The notes under the pieces: model-generated | What the model saw: only the letters and a program-made list of their open reading frames with translations | Database searches by the model: none | Told to the model about the DNA's origin: nothing | NCBI RefSeq assembly: GCF_022482365.1 | Contig: NZ_JAKVPE010000001.1 | Span: forward strand, 1,426,001-1,490,000 | Length of the DNA stretch: 64,000 nt | Direction: 5' to 3' | From: Limosilactobacillus sp. | Lineage (GTDB): Bacteria; Bacillota; Bacilli; Lactobacillales; Lactobacillaceae | Part shown: one piece after another, positions 7,158-15,799 of the stretch | Layout: the number at the start of each line of letters is the position of its first letter | Position numbering within the stretch: the stretch's first letter is position 1 | Translations under genes and position numbers: made by a program

Positions 7158-7760
7158 TTATTCAATTCCGTACTTCTCCCGGATAACATCCCGGACGTCG
7201 TTGAAGTTCTTCACCGGCTGGGCGTCGGCCGGATGGTCACCCAGCAACTTTTCCATCCAGATCATGTCATACCAGCGGCCAAACTTGTAGCCACAGCGGT
7301 GGAACTCACCGACCAGCTGGTAGCCGAGGTGCTTGTGGAATTGGGCACTGTTCTTCGTCAGGTACTTGTCGTCATCCGTTGCCGGGTAGCCGATGCAGGC
7401 GTTGAGGTTCAAAATTCCCATTTCCTTGACGATCTTCTCCAGTGCCGCGTAGAGCTTGCCGCCAACGCCGGTGTGCCGGCAGTCCGGATCGACGTAGATC
7501 GAGGTTTCGACGCTCCAGTCATAGGCTTCACGACCGACAAAGGGCCCCACGTAGGCATAGCCGACCACCTGGCCGAACTGCTCGGCCACAATGTAGGGAT
7601 ACTTGACCAGCGTGTTGGCCATCCGCTGGCGGAAGTCGTCCACCGTCGGCACGTCATATTCAAAAGTAATCACCGTTTTCTCTACGTACGGTGCATAAAT
7701 TTCTACCAAACGGGGTGCGTCCGTCAGCCGGGCCACCCGAATCGTCACATCTGCCGTCAT
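7158..7760 (-). CDS. GNAT N-acetyltransferase, phosphinothricin-acetyltransferase-like
   Basis: 200 residues. The N-terminal IYAPYVEKTVITFEYDVPT, central YDWSVETSIYVDPDCRHTGV with the acetyl-CoA loop TGVGGKLYAALE, and C-terminal FHKHLGYQLVGEFHRCGYK are characteristic of the PAT/MnaT branch. That branch acetylates phosphinothricin-like or methionine-derivative amines. The natural substrate here is unknown. The C-terminus is about 25 residues longer than typical PAT. It is divergent from a LysR gene that may regulate it. Confidence 0.88.
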   Translation of the reverse strand: MTADVTIRVARLTDAPRLVEIYAPYVEKTVITFEYDVPTVDDFRQRMANTLVKYPYIVAEQFGQVVGYAYVGPFVGREAYDWSVETSIYVDPDCRHTGVGGKLYAALEKIVKEMGILNLNACIGYPATDDDKYLTKNSAQFHKHLGYQLVGEFHRCGYKFGRWYDMIWMEKLLGDHPADAQPVKNFNDVRDVIREKYGIE

Positions 7761-7875
7761 TTGATTACCCTCTTTATCAATATTTATTTCCAGTGTAGCC
7801 CACGGCGCCGCGCCCGTCTATTTGACTTTTCCTATCATCGGCCATAAGATTTGGCTATCGCAAGGAGGAATTGTC

Positions 7876-8781
7876 ATGACATTTCAGCAGTACCGCTACC
7901 TGATCGCCATCGCCAAGTACCGGTCGATCTCCCAGGCGGCCAAGGCCCTCTACGTCACCCAGCCCAGCATCAGCAACGCCATCCACCAGCTGGAGCGCGA
8001 ACTCGGCATCCAAATCCTGATCCGCAGCAACCGCGGCGTCCAGTTCACTCCCGACGGCCAGGACCTGCTCCAATACGCCCGCATGCTGGTCGCCCAGGAG
8101 CAAAACATCCGGGCCCACTTCCGTCGTCAGCACCAATCGCCGCGCCACACGCTGACCGTGGCGTCCCAGCACTACAGCTTCGGGGCCGCGGCAATTCAAG
8201 AGCTTCTGCAGGCTTACCAAGAGGATGAGTACCAGCTGAGCTTCTGGGAGGAGCGCTCCACCGCGGTTGCCCACCACGTCGCCACCGGGACCGCCGATCT
8301 GGGAATCACAACCGTGGCCGATTTGAACCGTGAGCTCCTGGCCCGGCGTTTTGCCGACCAGGCCCTGGTATTCACCCCGCTTATGACCACGACCGCCCAG
8401 GTGTTCATCAACCGCAGCCATCCCCTGGCGCAAAAGCAATCAATCACCGCGGCCGACTTGAAAGACTTTCCCTGCCTGACCTACCGCCACGACGACCTCT
8501 CACTCAGCCTGCTGGAAGAATTCACCAGCTTTGCTCGCCAGGTCGTCTATGTCCAGGACCGCGGCACGATGGATAATCTGCTCGCCCACACCGCCGGCTA
8601 CAACCTCGGCACCGGCGTGGTCACTCCTGGCTACGTCGACGCCGGGATCATCGCCCGCCCCTTCCTGCCGCAGCAAATCATTAAAATCGGCTATCTCCAG
8701 CGAGCCCACCACGCCGCCAGCGCTGAGGAGCAACGTTTCATTGCCATTTTGAAGGACATTCTTACCAAACTCACCGACTAA
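7876..8781 (+). CDS. LysR family transcriptional regulator
   Basis: 301 residues from ATG 7876 with AAGGAGG; an upstream in-frame ATG lacks a site. HTH residues 3-60 contain SISQAAKALYVTQPSISNAI. The effector domain follows, with ITTVADLNRELLARRF and LAHTAGYNLGTGVVTPGY, the kind of pocket seen in CysB/CysL-like members. Length is normal. The divergent GNAT gene is the nearest candidate target. A strong terminator follows. Confidence 0.9.
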   Translation: MTFQQYRYLIAIAKYRSISQAAKALYVTQPSISNAIHQLERELGIQILIRSNRGVQFTPDGQDLLQYARMLVAQEQNIRAHFRRQHQSPRHTLTVASQHYSFGAAAIQELLQAYQEDEYQLSFWEERSTAVAHHVATGTADLGITTVADLNRELLARRFADQALVFTPLMTTTAQVFINRSHPLAQKQSITAADLKDFPCLTYRHDDLSLSLLEEFTSFARQVVYVQDRGTMDNLLAHTAGYNLGTGVVTPGYVDAGIIARPFLPQQIIKIGYLQRAHHAASAEEQRFIAILKDILTKLTD

Positions 8782-8832
8782 AAGGGCCAGTCATTCACTT
8801 CATAGTTGAAGTGAATGGTTGGCCCTTTTTTT
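8782..8832 (+). terminator. Strong rho-independent terminator
   Basis: A long stem of AAGGGCCA and TTCACTTC segments (TCATTCACTTC/GAAGTGAATG and GGGCCA/TGGCCC) is followed by TTTTTTT. It ends the lysR transcript and faces the dlt operon end. Confidence 0.85.
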
Positions 8833-8854
8833 AATCTAAATAAGCATTCTTAAC

Positions 8855-10150
8855 TTACTTTTGCAATTCTTGCTTCTTAAAGTTCTGCAAATTCTGCTTT
8901 GTCGGGTTCAGGTTCGCCCAGCGCTTCGACAAGAACTGGTCATTCATCCGGTAGCTCGGCTGCGGCTGCTTTTGCGAGATGAAGCGGTTTGTCTCGTGGT
9001 CAAACTTGACCCAGCCGGCCCAACCGATGTGGATGGTATCCTCCATGAAGGCCGGTTTGTTACCGTCATGGGACAGATCCAAGATATGAGTGAAGCCCTG
9101 TTGACGCAGCTGGAACTTGATCTTCGCCACGCTCCGGTAGTACATGTTCATGTTCAACCCCGTGAACTTTTCCCACTTGGCGTTGACCGGTGGAATGACG
9201 AAGAGCACATTGGAATTGGTGTTCTTGAACTGATTGAGAACCACTTGAAGATCACCGTATTCCGGCGAGGCCGTGTAGGAGAACTTCCGCTGGGAGCCTG
9301 CCATCTTCTTGAGATGGGACTTAACCCGTTTTTCAAAGAAGGCGTTGCGGATGCCAAAGGGGTTATTGCCGGAGTCGCGCTTGCCGACCCGCTCGGCCTG
9401 GGCGGTCAATCGGTGATAATCATACTTTTTCGGCAGCTTATTGACGTTTGGCAAGATGTGATTTTGATAGTTCCGGTTGATTTGATAGTCGGAGAAGAGG
9501 GCGTCCTCGTGGGCCAGCATCGTGATCCGCATGTTGATCACTGTCCGGTCCCACGAATTCAGCGCCTTGCCAGCCGCGATCTTGCGGGCTCCCTCACCAA
9601 CCGTGCCGTCGTCGCCGACCAGCTTCAGCAGTCGTCTAGCCACGTAGCGGTCATAGGGCGACTTTGGATTGGCATGCCTAAGCCAGGTCAGATTAGCGTA
9701 GGAACCGTTATAGTACTGAAAGGCCGGCTTCATGACTCCCTGCTTGGTAAACCACTGGGGTGAGATAATGTAGACCGCCTTTTGGCCCTGCATCGCATTT
9801 TCCATCGAATTGATGTTGAAGAACTGCGGTAACGATTGGGTTCCACGGGAGCCGAAGAGGAACGGCGTGTAGTCGTGGTAACGGGCCGCCATCACTGACG
9901 GGTGGTAGCGATCCATTCGCCGAAATTCACTGGAGCCGAAAAAGGGGACGAATTTAGTCCGCTTGTCGGTAAGAGCCTGAGTCTTCAGGGATTGATTCTT
10001 AAAGACGGTCGGGCTCAGCGAAACGGCGGCCTGCTTCTCCGTATTCAGCGAATGGTTAGCCTTGATCGGCAGGAAGAAAAGGATCAGGACGAGGACGAAA
10101 GCAAGAATTACCGGGCCGAAGATCGACCACAGGCGCTTGCCATTATGCAT
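8855..10150 (-). CDS. dltD: D-alanyl-lipoteichoic acid biosynthesis protein DltD
   Basis: 431 residues with an N-terminal membrane anchor (residues 10-30) and an extracytoplasmic hydrolase-like domain. FVPFFGSSEFRRMD holds the GSSE nucleophile block, and HIGWAGWVKFD carries the C-terminal His region. DltD performs the last extracellular steps of D-alanine transfer to teichoic acid. The start overlaps the dltC stop by 8 bp, which implies translational coupling. It is the last gene of dltXABCD. Confidence 0.96.
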   Translation of the reverse strand: MHNGKRLWSIFGPVILAFVLVLILFFLPIKANHSLNTEKQAAVSLSPTVFKNQSLKTQALTDKRTKFVPFFGSSEFRRMDRYHPSVMAARYHDYTPFLFGSRGTQSLPQFFNINSMENAMQGQKAVYIISPQWFTKQGVMKPAFQYYNGSYANLTWLRHANPKSPYDRYVARRLLKLVGDDGTVGEGARKIAAGKALNSWDRTVINMRITMLAHEDALFSDYQINRNYQNHILPNVNKLPKKYDYHRLTAQAERVGKRDSGNNPFGIRNAFFEKRVKSHLKKMAGSQRKFSYTASPEYGDLQVVLNQFKNTNSNVLFVIPPVNAKWEKFTGLNMNMYYRSVAKIKFQLRQQGFTHILDLSHDGNKPAFMEDTIHIGWAGWVKFDHETNRFISQKQPQPSYRMNDQFLSKRWANLNPTKQNLQNFKKQELQK

Positions 10151-10382
10151 TTTGCAGCTCCTTTACCCGCTGTTCGATCTTTTCAACCGTGTTCCACTGG
10201 CTCCGGTCAAATTCAGAAACCGGCACCTGAATGTCAAAGGCATCCTGGAGTCCCAGCAACAGGGACACCGTGGCCATTGAATCAAGCAGGCCGGATTCAA
10301 AAAGATCCTGACTGGCGTCGCTGAAGTCAGCAGCGTCGCGACCGGTTGCGTCAGCTAAAATGTTGATAATTTGTTCTTGCAT
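10143..10382 (-). CDS. dltC: D-alanine carrier protein DltC
   Basis: 79 residues, an acyl-carrier-like fold. The phosphopantetheine Ser is in FESGLLDSMATVSLLL (LDSM). DltA charges it with D-alanine and the DltB/DltD membrane complex discharges it. It lies 18 bp after dltB and overlaps dltD. Size is normal. Confidence 0.97.
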   Translation of the reverse strand: MQEQIINILADATGRDAADFSDASQDLFESGLLDSMATVSLLLGLQDAFDIQVPVSEFDRSQWNTVEKIEQRVKELQNA

Positions 10383-10400
10383 AATGTTAATCCTCCTAAA

Positions 10401-11621
10401 TTAATGTCTCAGCAGGTAGGTATTTAAGAACCCGCTGAAGATTAAAAATGTAAACATGACAAAGTTAAAGGTAATGAAGATGGCCACGCCCGTCGTCAAT
10501 TTGTTGTGGGGCAGGTTCTTCAGGTGCTTGCGCTTGTACCGCAGCCACCAGTCATTGATCACCAGGGCAAGCCCGTGGATGAACCCGTACAGGATGTAGT
10601 ACCAGGTGATCCCGTGCCAGAAGCCCATCAGGACCATGTTCAACATGTAAGCCGTTGCTGACAGGGTGTTGCGGTTTTTAAACCAGTGCTTCTTGGTGGC
10701 TAAGAAGACGAAGCGCATGAAGATGTAGTCACGGAACCAGAAGGACAGGCTGATGTGCCAGCGGTTCCAGAATTCCTTGATGTTCTTGGATTTAAAGGGC
10801 TGCTTGAAGTTCATTGGCGAGCGAACGCCCATGAAGTACGAGATGGCGACCGCGAAGAGCGAGTAGCCGGCGAAGTCGAAGAACAGGTAGAAGCCGTATG
10901 AGTACATGACCCCCAGCATGCTCCACGACAGCATTGACGGCTGCATCATCGCCATTCGTTCAAACATTGGGTAGATCCGTTGACCAAAGTAATAACCGAT
11001 CACGAACTTGTACAGGAAGCCAAGGAAGAGATAGAAGGTCCCCTTATTGACCAGGGCCAGGTAGTCCTCCCGACTCGGCACCTTGGCGTAATCCTTGGCA
11101 AAACGCCGGTAGCGATCGATTGGCCCGGACGTCAGGGTCGGCATGAAGAGCATGAAGCGGATGAACTTCCAGGCCGAGATGTCCTTGACCATCCCGTCCC
11201 GGCTCTCGATGATCGTCCCGGTCGCCCGGAAGGTCAGGTAGGAAATTCCGAGAAAGCCGAGCAGGGAGTTGTGACCGACCATCGCCGGCGTCAGCTTGAC
11301 GACTACCAACGGGGCAATCGAGAGCGCCGTAAAGAGATAGAAAACCCCGGCAGCGTTATTCTGCTGGCGATAGTGATGGTAGTACATCACCAGGCAGGTT
11401 TCCCAGATGACGTAGGCAATCAGGGAAATCCCCTGCCGCCAGCTGGCCCCGTCAAACATCAGAAAAATGAAGATAAAACTGATCAGTGCTTCGTACCAGC
11501 CGAAGCGCTTCCCGAAGTAGAGGCCGATCCCCAAGGGGAGAATGGCCAGGATCAAGTAGATGAAGTAAACGGGGGTTCCGTAAGCACTGAAGTTCGGTAG
11601 ACTAGCGATCCAATTCATCAT
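10401..11621 (-). CDS. dltB: D-alanyl transfer protein DltB (MBOAT)
   Basis: 406 residues with about 11 membrane segments. The MBOAT signature region is NIKEFWNRWHISLSFWFRDY, with the catalytic His in LMGFWHGITWYYILYG. It moves D-alanine from DltC across the membrane. Its start (ATG 11621, or 11618) overlaps the dltA stop as ATGA. Confidence 0.97.
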   Translation of the reverse strand: MMNWIASLPNFSAYGTPVYFIYLILAILPLGIGLYFGKRFGWYEALISFIFIFLMFDGASWRQGISLIAYVIWETCLVMYYHHYRQQNNAAGVFYLFTALSIAPLVVVKLTPAMVGHNSLLGFLGISYLTFRATGTIIESRDGMVKDISAWKFIRFMLFMPTLTSGPIDRYRRFAKDYAKVPSREDYLALVNKGTFYLFLGFLYKFVIGYYFGQRIYPMFERMAMMQPSMLSWSMLGVMYSYGFYLFFDFAGYSLFAVAISYFMGVRSPMNFKQPFKSKNIKEFWNRWHISLSFWFRDYIFMRFVFLATKKHWFKNRNTLSATAYMLNMVLMGFWHGITWYYILYGFIHGLALVINDWWLRYKRKHLKNLPHNKLTTGVAIFITFNFVMFTFLIFSGFLNTYLLRH

Positions 11622-13144
11622 TTATTGGCCTCGCTAATCAGTTGTTTAATAGCGATCTTGCCGTTGGCCGACATTGGGAAGCTGTCGCGGTAGACGAACT
11701 GGGTCGGCATCATGTACGGCATGATCAGGCCCTGCAGGCTCTCCCGAATTGCCTTGGTCAGGGCAGCGGGATCGTCCGGCTGACTCTGGGGAATCACGTC
11801 GGCGATCAGGTGGGTCACCTTGCCGTCCCGGTTGTACTTCGGCACGGCCACCGCCTGCTTGATCAGGGGACTCTTCTCCAGGCTGGCCCGGACCTCGTCG
11901 AGCTCGACCCGGAAGCCATGAAGTTTGATCTGGAAGTCCATCCGACCCTTGTGGTGGAGGAGCCCATCGGCGTCCAGCACCCCGGCATCCCCGGTCCGGT
12001 AGGCGCGTTGGCCGTTCAGCGTGAAGAAGGCCTTGGCTGTCTTTTCAGAATTGTTCATGTAGCCCTGGGCCACGCTATCGCCACTGATGATGATCTCGCC
12101 CTGCTTCCCTGGCTCGGTGATTTCTTGATCGCCGTTCCAGATTGAGAGCTTAATTCCAGACTTGGCATAGCCGACTGGCAGGCGGTCACAGTGCGCCACC
12201 ATCTCCGGGGTGATTTCGACGCCGGAGATCGCCACCGTAGCCTCGGTGGGTCCGTAGGTATTGAAGATCTTGGCGTGGGGGAAACGCTGCTGAAGATTGC
12301 GGGCGGTCTTGACGGTTAGCTCTTCCCCACAGAAGAGGAAGAACTTCAAGCCACCCATCTGCTTTTCACTAAAGGCGGGGCTGAGCATCAGCATGTCCGC
12401 AAAGGATGGGGTTCCGACGAAGATATTTAGGTCGAGCTTCGGTAGAGCCGTAAAGAGCTGACCGAAGTTTTCCACGACGTCATGCGGGATCGCCTTGATC
12501 GTGCTGCCGCTCAGCAGGGCCGGCCACCAGTACATGTTTGAAAGATCAAAGGAGTACGGCGGTTGGCCGAGGTAGTTAACCTGGTGCGGCAGCTTGAAGT
12601 CCGGGCCAAGCATCCAGTCGATAAAGGCCCGCAGGTTGTCGTGGCTGACCTCGACCCCCTTAGGCGAACCGGTCGTCCCGGACGTAAAGAGCACGTATGC
12701 CAGGTCGTCACCGCTGACCGGTGCAGTCACCGTGAATGCTTGTGGCGTAGCGATGATTTTGTCCAGCTGTTCCCGGGTAATTACCGGTGCGGTCACCTTA
12801 ACTTGATCACTCGGGAAATCATCGACGGCAATCACCATGCCAGGCTGGGCCGTGTCGAGAATCGACTGGAGCCGCGGCAGGGCAGAATCAGTCGCCACCG
12901 GAATGTAGGGGTGGTTGGTTTTCAGGGCGGCTAGGAAGCTTTCGATCATTTGAACCTGGTGGTCACCGAAAACCAGGATTGGCTCCTGGGTGGCAAGTCC
13001 CTGCTTAGCAAGCCAAGCGGCGAGCGTGTTGGTTGCCGCCTGCAGTGCGCCGTACGTGGTGGTGGTCCCCATCTCGTCATAGGCGACTCGGCTGGCGTTT
13101 GCCCGCGCACATTCGTCAAACGATGTCACAATATTTTTGGTCAT
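11618..13144 (-). CDS. dltA: D-alanine--poly(phosphoribitol) ligase DltA
   Basis: 508 residues from ATG 13144 with GGAGG; the longer in-frame extension overlaps dltX and is rejected. This adenylation-domain enzyme shows core A3 LFTSGTTGSPKGVEVSH, A5 NTYGPTEATVA, A7 YRTGDAGVL and A8 GRMDFQIKLHGFRVELDE, with the A10 Lys near the C-terminus (SANGKIAIK). It activates D-alanine with ATP and loads DltC. Confidence 0.97.
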   Translation of the reverse strand: MTKNIVTSFDECARANASRVAYDEMGTTTTYGALQAATNTLAAWLAKQGLATQEPILVFGDHQVQMIESFLAALKTNHPYIPVATDSALPRLQSILDTAQPGMVIAVDDFPSDQVKVTAPVITREQLDKIIATPQAFTVTAPVSGDDLAYVLFTSGTTGSPKGVEVSHDNLRAFIDWMLGPDFKLPHQVNYLGQPPYSFDLSNMYWWPALLSGSTIKAIPHDVVENFGQLFTALPKLDLNIFVGTPSFADMLMLSPAFSEKQMGGLKFFLFCGEELTVKTARNLQQRFPHAKIFNTYGPTEATVAISGVEITPEMVAHCDRLPVGYAKSGIKLSIWNGDQEITEPGKQGEIIISGDSVAQGYMNNSEKTAKAFFTLNGQRAYRTGDAGVLDADGLLHHKGRMDFQIKLHGFRVELDEVRASLEKSPLIKQAVAVPKYNRDGKVTHLIADVIPQSQPDDPAALTKAIRESLQGLIMPYMMPTQFVYRDSFPMSANGKIAIKQLISEANK

Positions 13145-13157
13145 AGTTTCCTCCAAA

Positions 13158-13298
13158 TCAGAATTCATTATAGATAAATGGTTCTTGGCCAGCGCCATAG
13201 TAACCATACATGTAAATCAACAGGAGAATTACGACAAAATAGAACAGCGTCTTGAGCGCGAACCGCCAGTGTGGGTGTTCTTGCAACAATTTTGTCAC
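13158..13298 (-). CDS. dltX: DltX small membrane peptide
   Basis: 46 residues starting at GTG 13298 with GGAGAGG upstream. The chain has a short basic N-terminus (TKLLQEHPHWRFALKTLFYF), one membrane helix and the conserved ending FIYNEF. This C-terminal motif identifies DltX, which interacts with the DltB/DltD machinery. It stops 13 bp before dltA, so it is the first gene of the operon. The non-ATG start makes it easy to miss. Confidence 0.92.
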   Translation of the reverse strand: MTKLLQEHPHWRFALKTLFYFVVILLLIYMYGYYGAGQEPFIYNEF

Positions 13299-13378
13299 CG
13301 TTTAATCCTCTCCTCTCACAATAAACTATCAGCTCGACTGATGTTCCTACGATACCATCGTCGTTCACAAAAAAATCA

Positions 13379-13394
13379 AAGTTTACATAAACTT
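13379..13394. promoter_or_regulatory. Perfect dyad upstream of dltX
   Basis: AAGTTTA-CA-TAAACTT lies 81-96 bp upstream of the dltX start, between it and the IS30 element. Possible operator for a dlt regulator; no assignment. Confidence 0.4.
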
Positions 13395-13422
13395 TACTAA
13401 AATTTGAACATCTTATGAAAAA

Positions 13423-14701
13423 GGTAGATTATAGAATGAAGTTAGCCACCCAGTTGGTGGTAAATAAAAAACGCCATTCGGCGTGACATCAGGTATCATA
13501 TTAAGTGAACCAAACCTATATGAAAGGATGTCCGTCAAATGACGCACTTAAATGATACCATGTCTACTATTTTATTGACTACTCATAAAAAGAATGCTCA
13601 TCTTACTAAAGAAGAACGTGTGATGATTGCGACTTTAAAGTCGCAAGGACTTTCCAATCGCGCAATTGGTCGCCAATTAGGAGTTAATCATCAAACAATT
13701 AATAACGAGCTCAACCGTGGTACGGTCCGCCAACTTCGTCGTCAAAAATCTAATGGTAAGATTTACGAATATTCTTACTACATCTATAGTTATGAAGCTG
13801 GTCAGGCCACATATCTTGAACATCACCGCCATTCTGGTCGTCGTCGCTTATATTATTCTTCAAAGCAATTTTTACGATTAGCTGATCAGCTAATGCTTGG
13901 TGAGTTTGACGACCACCATTACTCCCCACAAGCGGTTATTTATAAGGCTCGAGATTTAATGAATGATGGCACCCTGATCCCAAAGTCGGTTGTAACTTTA
14001 TATCAATGGATTAATGAGGGTGTGCTTCGTACGTCCAATTTAGACCTCTTTGAAAAACCTAAACGTAAGCATCATCAAACTCATCCGCAAGCTAAAAGGT
14101 GCTTAGGGCCTAATATTGCTCAACGACCTCAAACTGCGGACCAACGGTCCGAAATTGGCCATTGGGAACTGGATACAGTTCAGGGACAGAAAAACGGTAA
14201 TGACAGTGTTGTACTAGTAATGACTGATCGCCTTTCACGAGTTAATATCACGAGTAAAATTGCTGGTAAAACTGCGCATGCAGTAAATCAGTTCTTTATA
14301 AATTTGCGCCAGAAAATGGGCACAGATGCTTACTATCGCATTTTTAAGACAATAACCTCTGACAACGGTTCAGAATTTAGTGAGTTAACACAAGTTCACG
14401 ATCATGTTTTCTATGCTGATCCGTATTCCCCTTGGGAACGTGGATCCAATGAGATCAATAACCGGTTTCTCCGCAAGGAGATTACCAAAGGTGAAGCTAT
14501 AAATAACTATAGTAGTGCTCAGATCATAGCGACTAATGATTGGATGAATCACTATCCACGAGCTATGTTTAATGGACATTCGTCAATGGATATCTATCGT
14601 AAGGCCTTCTACCAAGAGATATCACAGCTCCATCAACCAATAATCAATTGGTCAGTATTATTTATTTGAGTCCAGTGGCTAACTTATTCTTGAAATTTAG
14701 G
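13423..14701 (+). mobile_element. IS30-family insertion sequence, copy 1
   Basis: 1279 bp. Ends are GGTAGATTATAG... and ...AAATTTAGG; imperfect terminal repeats share the inner AAGTTAGCCAC. It is flanked by 13-bp direct repeats ATCTTATGAAAAA at 13410-13422 and 14702-14714. A hairpin ACGCC/GGCGT with a T-tract near the left end acts on the minus strand. A TATAAT (13433-13428, minus) points out of the left end toward dlt. Same length and transposase protein as the copies at 17598 and 61899. Confidence 0.95.
13539..14669 (+). CDS. IS30 family transposase
   Basis: 376 residues. The N-terminal HTH has LSNRAIGRQLGVNHQTINNE; a second regulatory region is rich in basic and aromatic residues. The DDE catalytic core shows HWELDTVQG (first Asp), TSDNGSEFSE (second Asp) and SPWERGSNEINNRFLRKE (Glu in NEINN). 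It cuts and joins the element ends. The protein is identical to the other two copies and intact. AT-rich codon use differs sharply from the surrounding genes. Confidence 0.97.
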   Translation: MTHLNDTMSTILLTTHKKNAHLTKEERVMIATLKSQGLSNRAIGRQLGVNHQTINNELNRGTVRQLRRQKSNGKIYEYSYYIYSYEAGQATYLEHHRHSGRRRLYYSSKQFLRLADQLMLGEFDDHHYSPQAVIYKARDLMNDGTLIPKSVVTLYQWINEGVLRTSNLDLFEKPKRKHHQTHPQAKRCLGPNIAQRPQTADQRSEIGHWELDTVQGQKNGNDSVVLVMTDRLSRVNITSKIAGKTAHAVNQFFINLRQKMGTDAYYRIFKTITSDNGSEFSELTQVHDHVFYADPYSPWERGSNEINNRFLRKEITKGEAINNYSSAQIIATNDWMNHYPRAMFNGHSSMDIYRKAFYQEISQLHQPIINWSVLFI

Positions 14702-14703
14702 AT

Positions 14704-14732
14704 CTTATGAAAAACGTTGGAAAATACAACAA
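14704..14732 (-). promoter_or_regulatory. Candidate dlt promoter displaced by IS30
   Basis: On the minus strand TTGTTG (14732-14727), 17-bp spacer, CATAAG (14709-14704). The -10-like hexamer lies inside the duplicated target site, so the same CATAAG also exists on the dlt side of the element. Weak hexamers make this tentative. Confidence 0.35.
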
Positions 14733-14781
14733 TTTTGATATAACTGTTGCGGATGATATTAATTGCCAGACGAACCAACTG

Positions 14782-14822
14782 AAAAAAGACCAGCCGTACG
14801 TATTTTCCGCGTACAACTGGTC
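14782..14822 (-). terminator. Rho-independent terminator
   Basis: GACCAG (14788-14793) pairs with CTGGTC (14817-14822) with further inner pairing; the minus-strand tail is TTTTTT. It ends the short ORF region at 14836-15057. Confidence 0.75.
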
Positions 14823-14835
14823 CTCTGTTTTTATA

Positions 14836-15057
14836 TTATTCATCATCATTTGGATAGTCGACGGCTTCCAAGCCCTCGGTCGGTTTATCCGCATTCAGGA
14901 TCATCCCGATCAAGGTAAACCAGTGCCGAGCCGTGACGCTAAAGACATCCCCGTTGTATTGGTGGCCGGCCTCAGTCGTCAGGTAGGCCAGAATGGTGAA
15001 GTTATTTAATTTGCTATAAAAAAGGCCAGCGCAAGTTTGTCGCTTGCGCTGGTCCAT
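14836..15057 (-). other. Unrecognised small ORF or gene remnant
   Basis: A frame of 73 codons begins inside the terminator of the upstream ProX-type gene and has no ribosome site. The readable part, from NFTILAYLTTEAGHQYNG to EGLEAVDYPNDDE, looks like genuine high-GC coding sequence and is followed by its own terminator. I do not recognise it. The 3' end of a decayed gene is the simplest reading. No other gene is seen between the IS element and 15062. Confidence 0.4.
15017..15054 (-). terminator. Terminator of the ProX-type deacylase gene
   Basis: GGCCAGCGCAAG (15024-15035) pairs with CTTGCGCTGGTC (15043-15054); the minus-strand tail is TTTTTTATAG. Confidence 0.85.
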
Positions 15058-15062
15058 TTATT

Positions 15063-15557
15063 TTAGAGATCAATGATTTCCGGTTCAAAGTCGATTGCCT
15101 TCAAGAACTTCATCAGGTCCGGCGTCTTGATGAAGAGCGTGTGGGTGTTTTCATTCGGGTGGAAGGTCTGGATCGGCTCGTCGACGATGTCCTTATCAAT
15201 GTAGACCGTCACGTTGTGGTCCTCATTGTTGAGCAGACCGAACGGCGACACCACCCCCGGTTCCAGGCCGAGCTGCTCTTCCAGGGCGGCTGGCTGGGCC
15301 ATCGAGACCCGCTTGGCCCCGGTCAGGTCCTGGAACTCATGGAAGTCCATCCGCTTCTTGTCGTCCATGATCACCATGTAGTACTTTTTCTTCTTCCCCT
15401 TGAGAAACATCGTCTTGGTCCGCACGCCCTCGTGCCCGGCGATGTATTCGTCGGCCTCTTCCGTCGTGTGAGCGGCCGGGTGGTCAACTACGTAATAGTC
15501 GTCGATACCCAGCTTCTTCAGTGCGTCCTTGACCTGTTGGTAGGTGCCCTTTGCCAT
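15063..15557 (-). CDS. YbaK/ProX-type aminoacyl-tRNA deacylase
   Basis: 164 residues from ATG 15557 with AAGGAG; a GTG three codons earlier is the alternative. The YbaK fold shows the conserved Lys block RTKTMFLKGKKKKYYMVIM, then FHEFQDLTGAKRVSMAQPAA and GVVSPFGLLNNE. Members hydrolyse mischarged tRNAs (Ala-tRNA-Pro for the ProX/PrdX branch, which this sequence resembles most). A lone gene with its own terminator. Confidence 0.88.
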   Translation of the reverse strand: MAKGTYQQVKDALKKLGIDDYYVVDHPAAHTTEEADEYIAGHEGVRTKTMFLKGKKKKYYMVIMDDKKRMDFHEFQDLTGAKRVSMAQPAALEEQLGLEPGVVSPFGLLNNEDHNVTVYIDKDIVDEPIQTFHPNENTHTLFIKTPDLMKFLKAIDFEPEIIDL

Positions 15558-15683
15558 CTTGATCACTCCTTGTTAAAGCGTTTTCTTGCTTATCACCATT
15601 ATAAGGCGTGCGCGGCAAAATGAACACAGACGGGCAATGCGATTTTTATACGCTTGAATTGGAGAAATTACACTTTGCGGACA

Positions 15684-15755
15684 CGATAAATCTGTAAATT
15701 TATCGGGTGTTATTTTCGGTAAAAAGCAATTTTCGCCCCGCGGTCCCGTATAATG
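15684..15755 (+). promoter_or_regulatory. Promoter region with dyad
   Basis: A consensus -10 TATAAT lies at 15750-15755 with no good -35. A perfect dyad CGATAAAT-N6-ATTTATCG lies at 15684-15705, about 45 bp further upstream, and may bind an activator. Confidence 0.5.
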
Positions 15756-15799
15756 TGAGTTAAGAACGCAATTTTGAATTAATGAACGAGGACCAAACG

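Noticed and set aside
14385-14579. 64-codon ORF antisense to the IS30 transposase
   Set aside because: Occurs identically in all three copies as a shadow of the transposase; no ribosome site.
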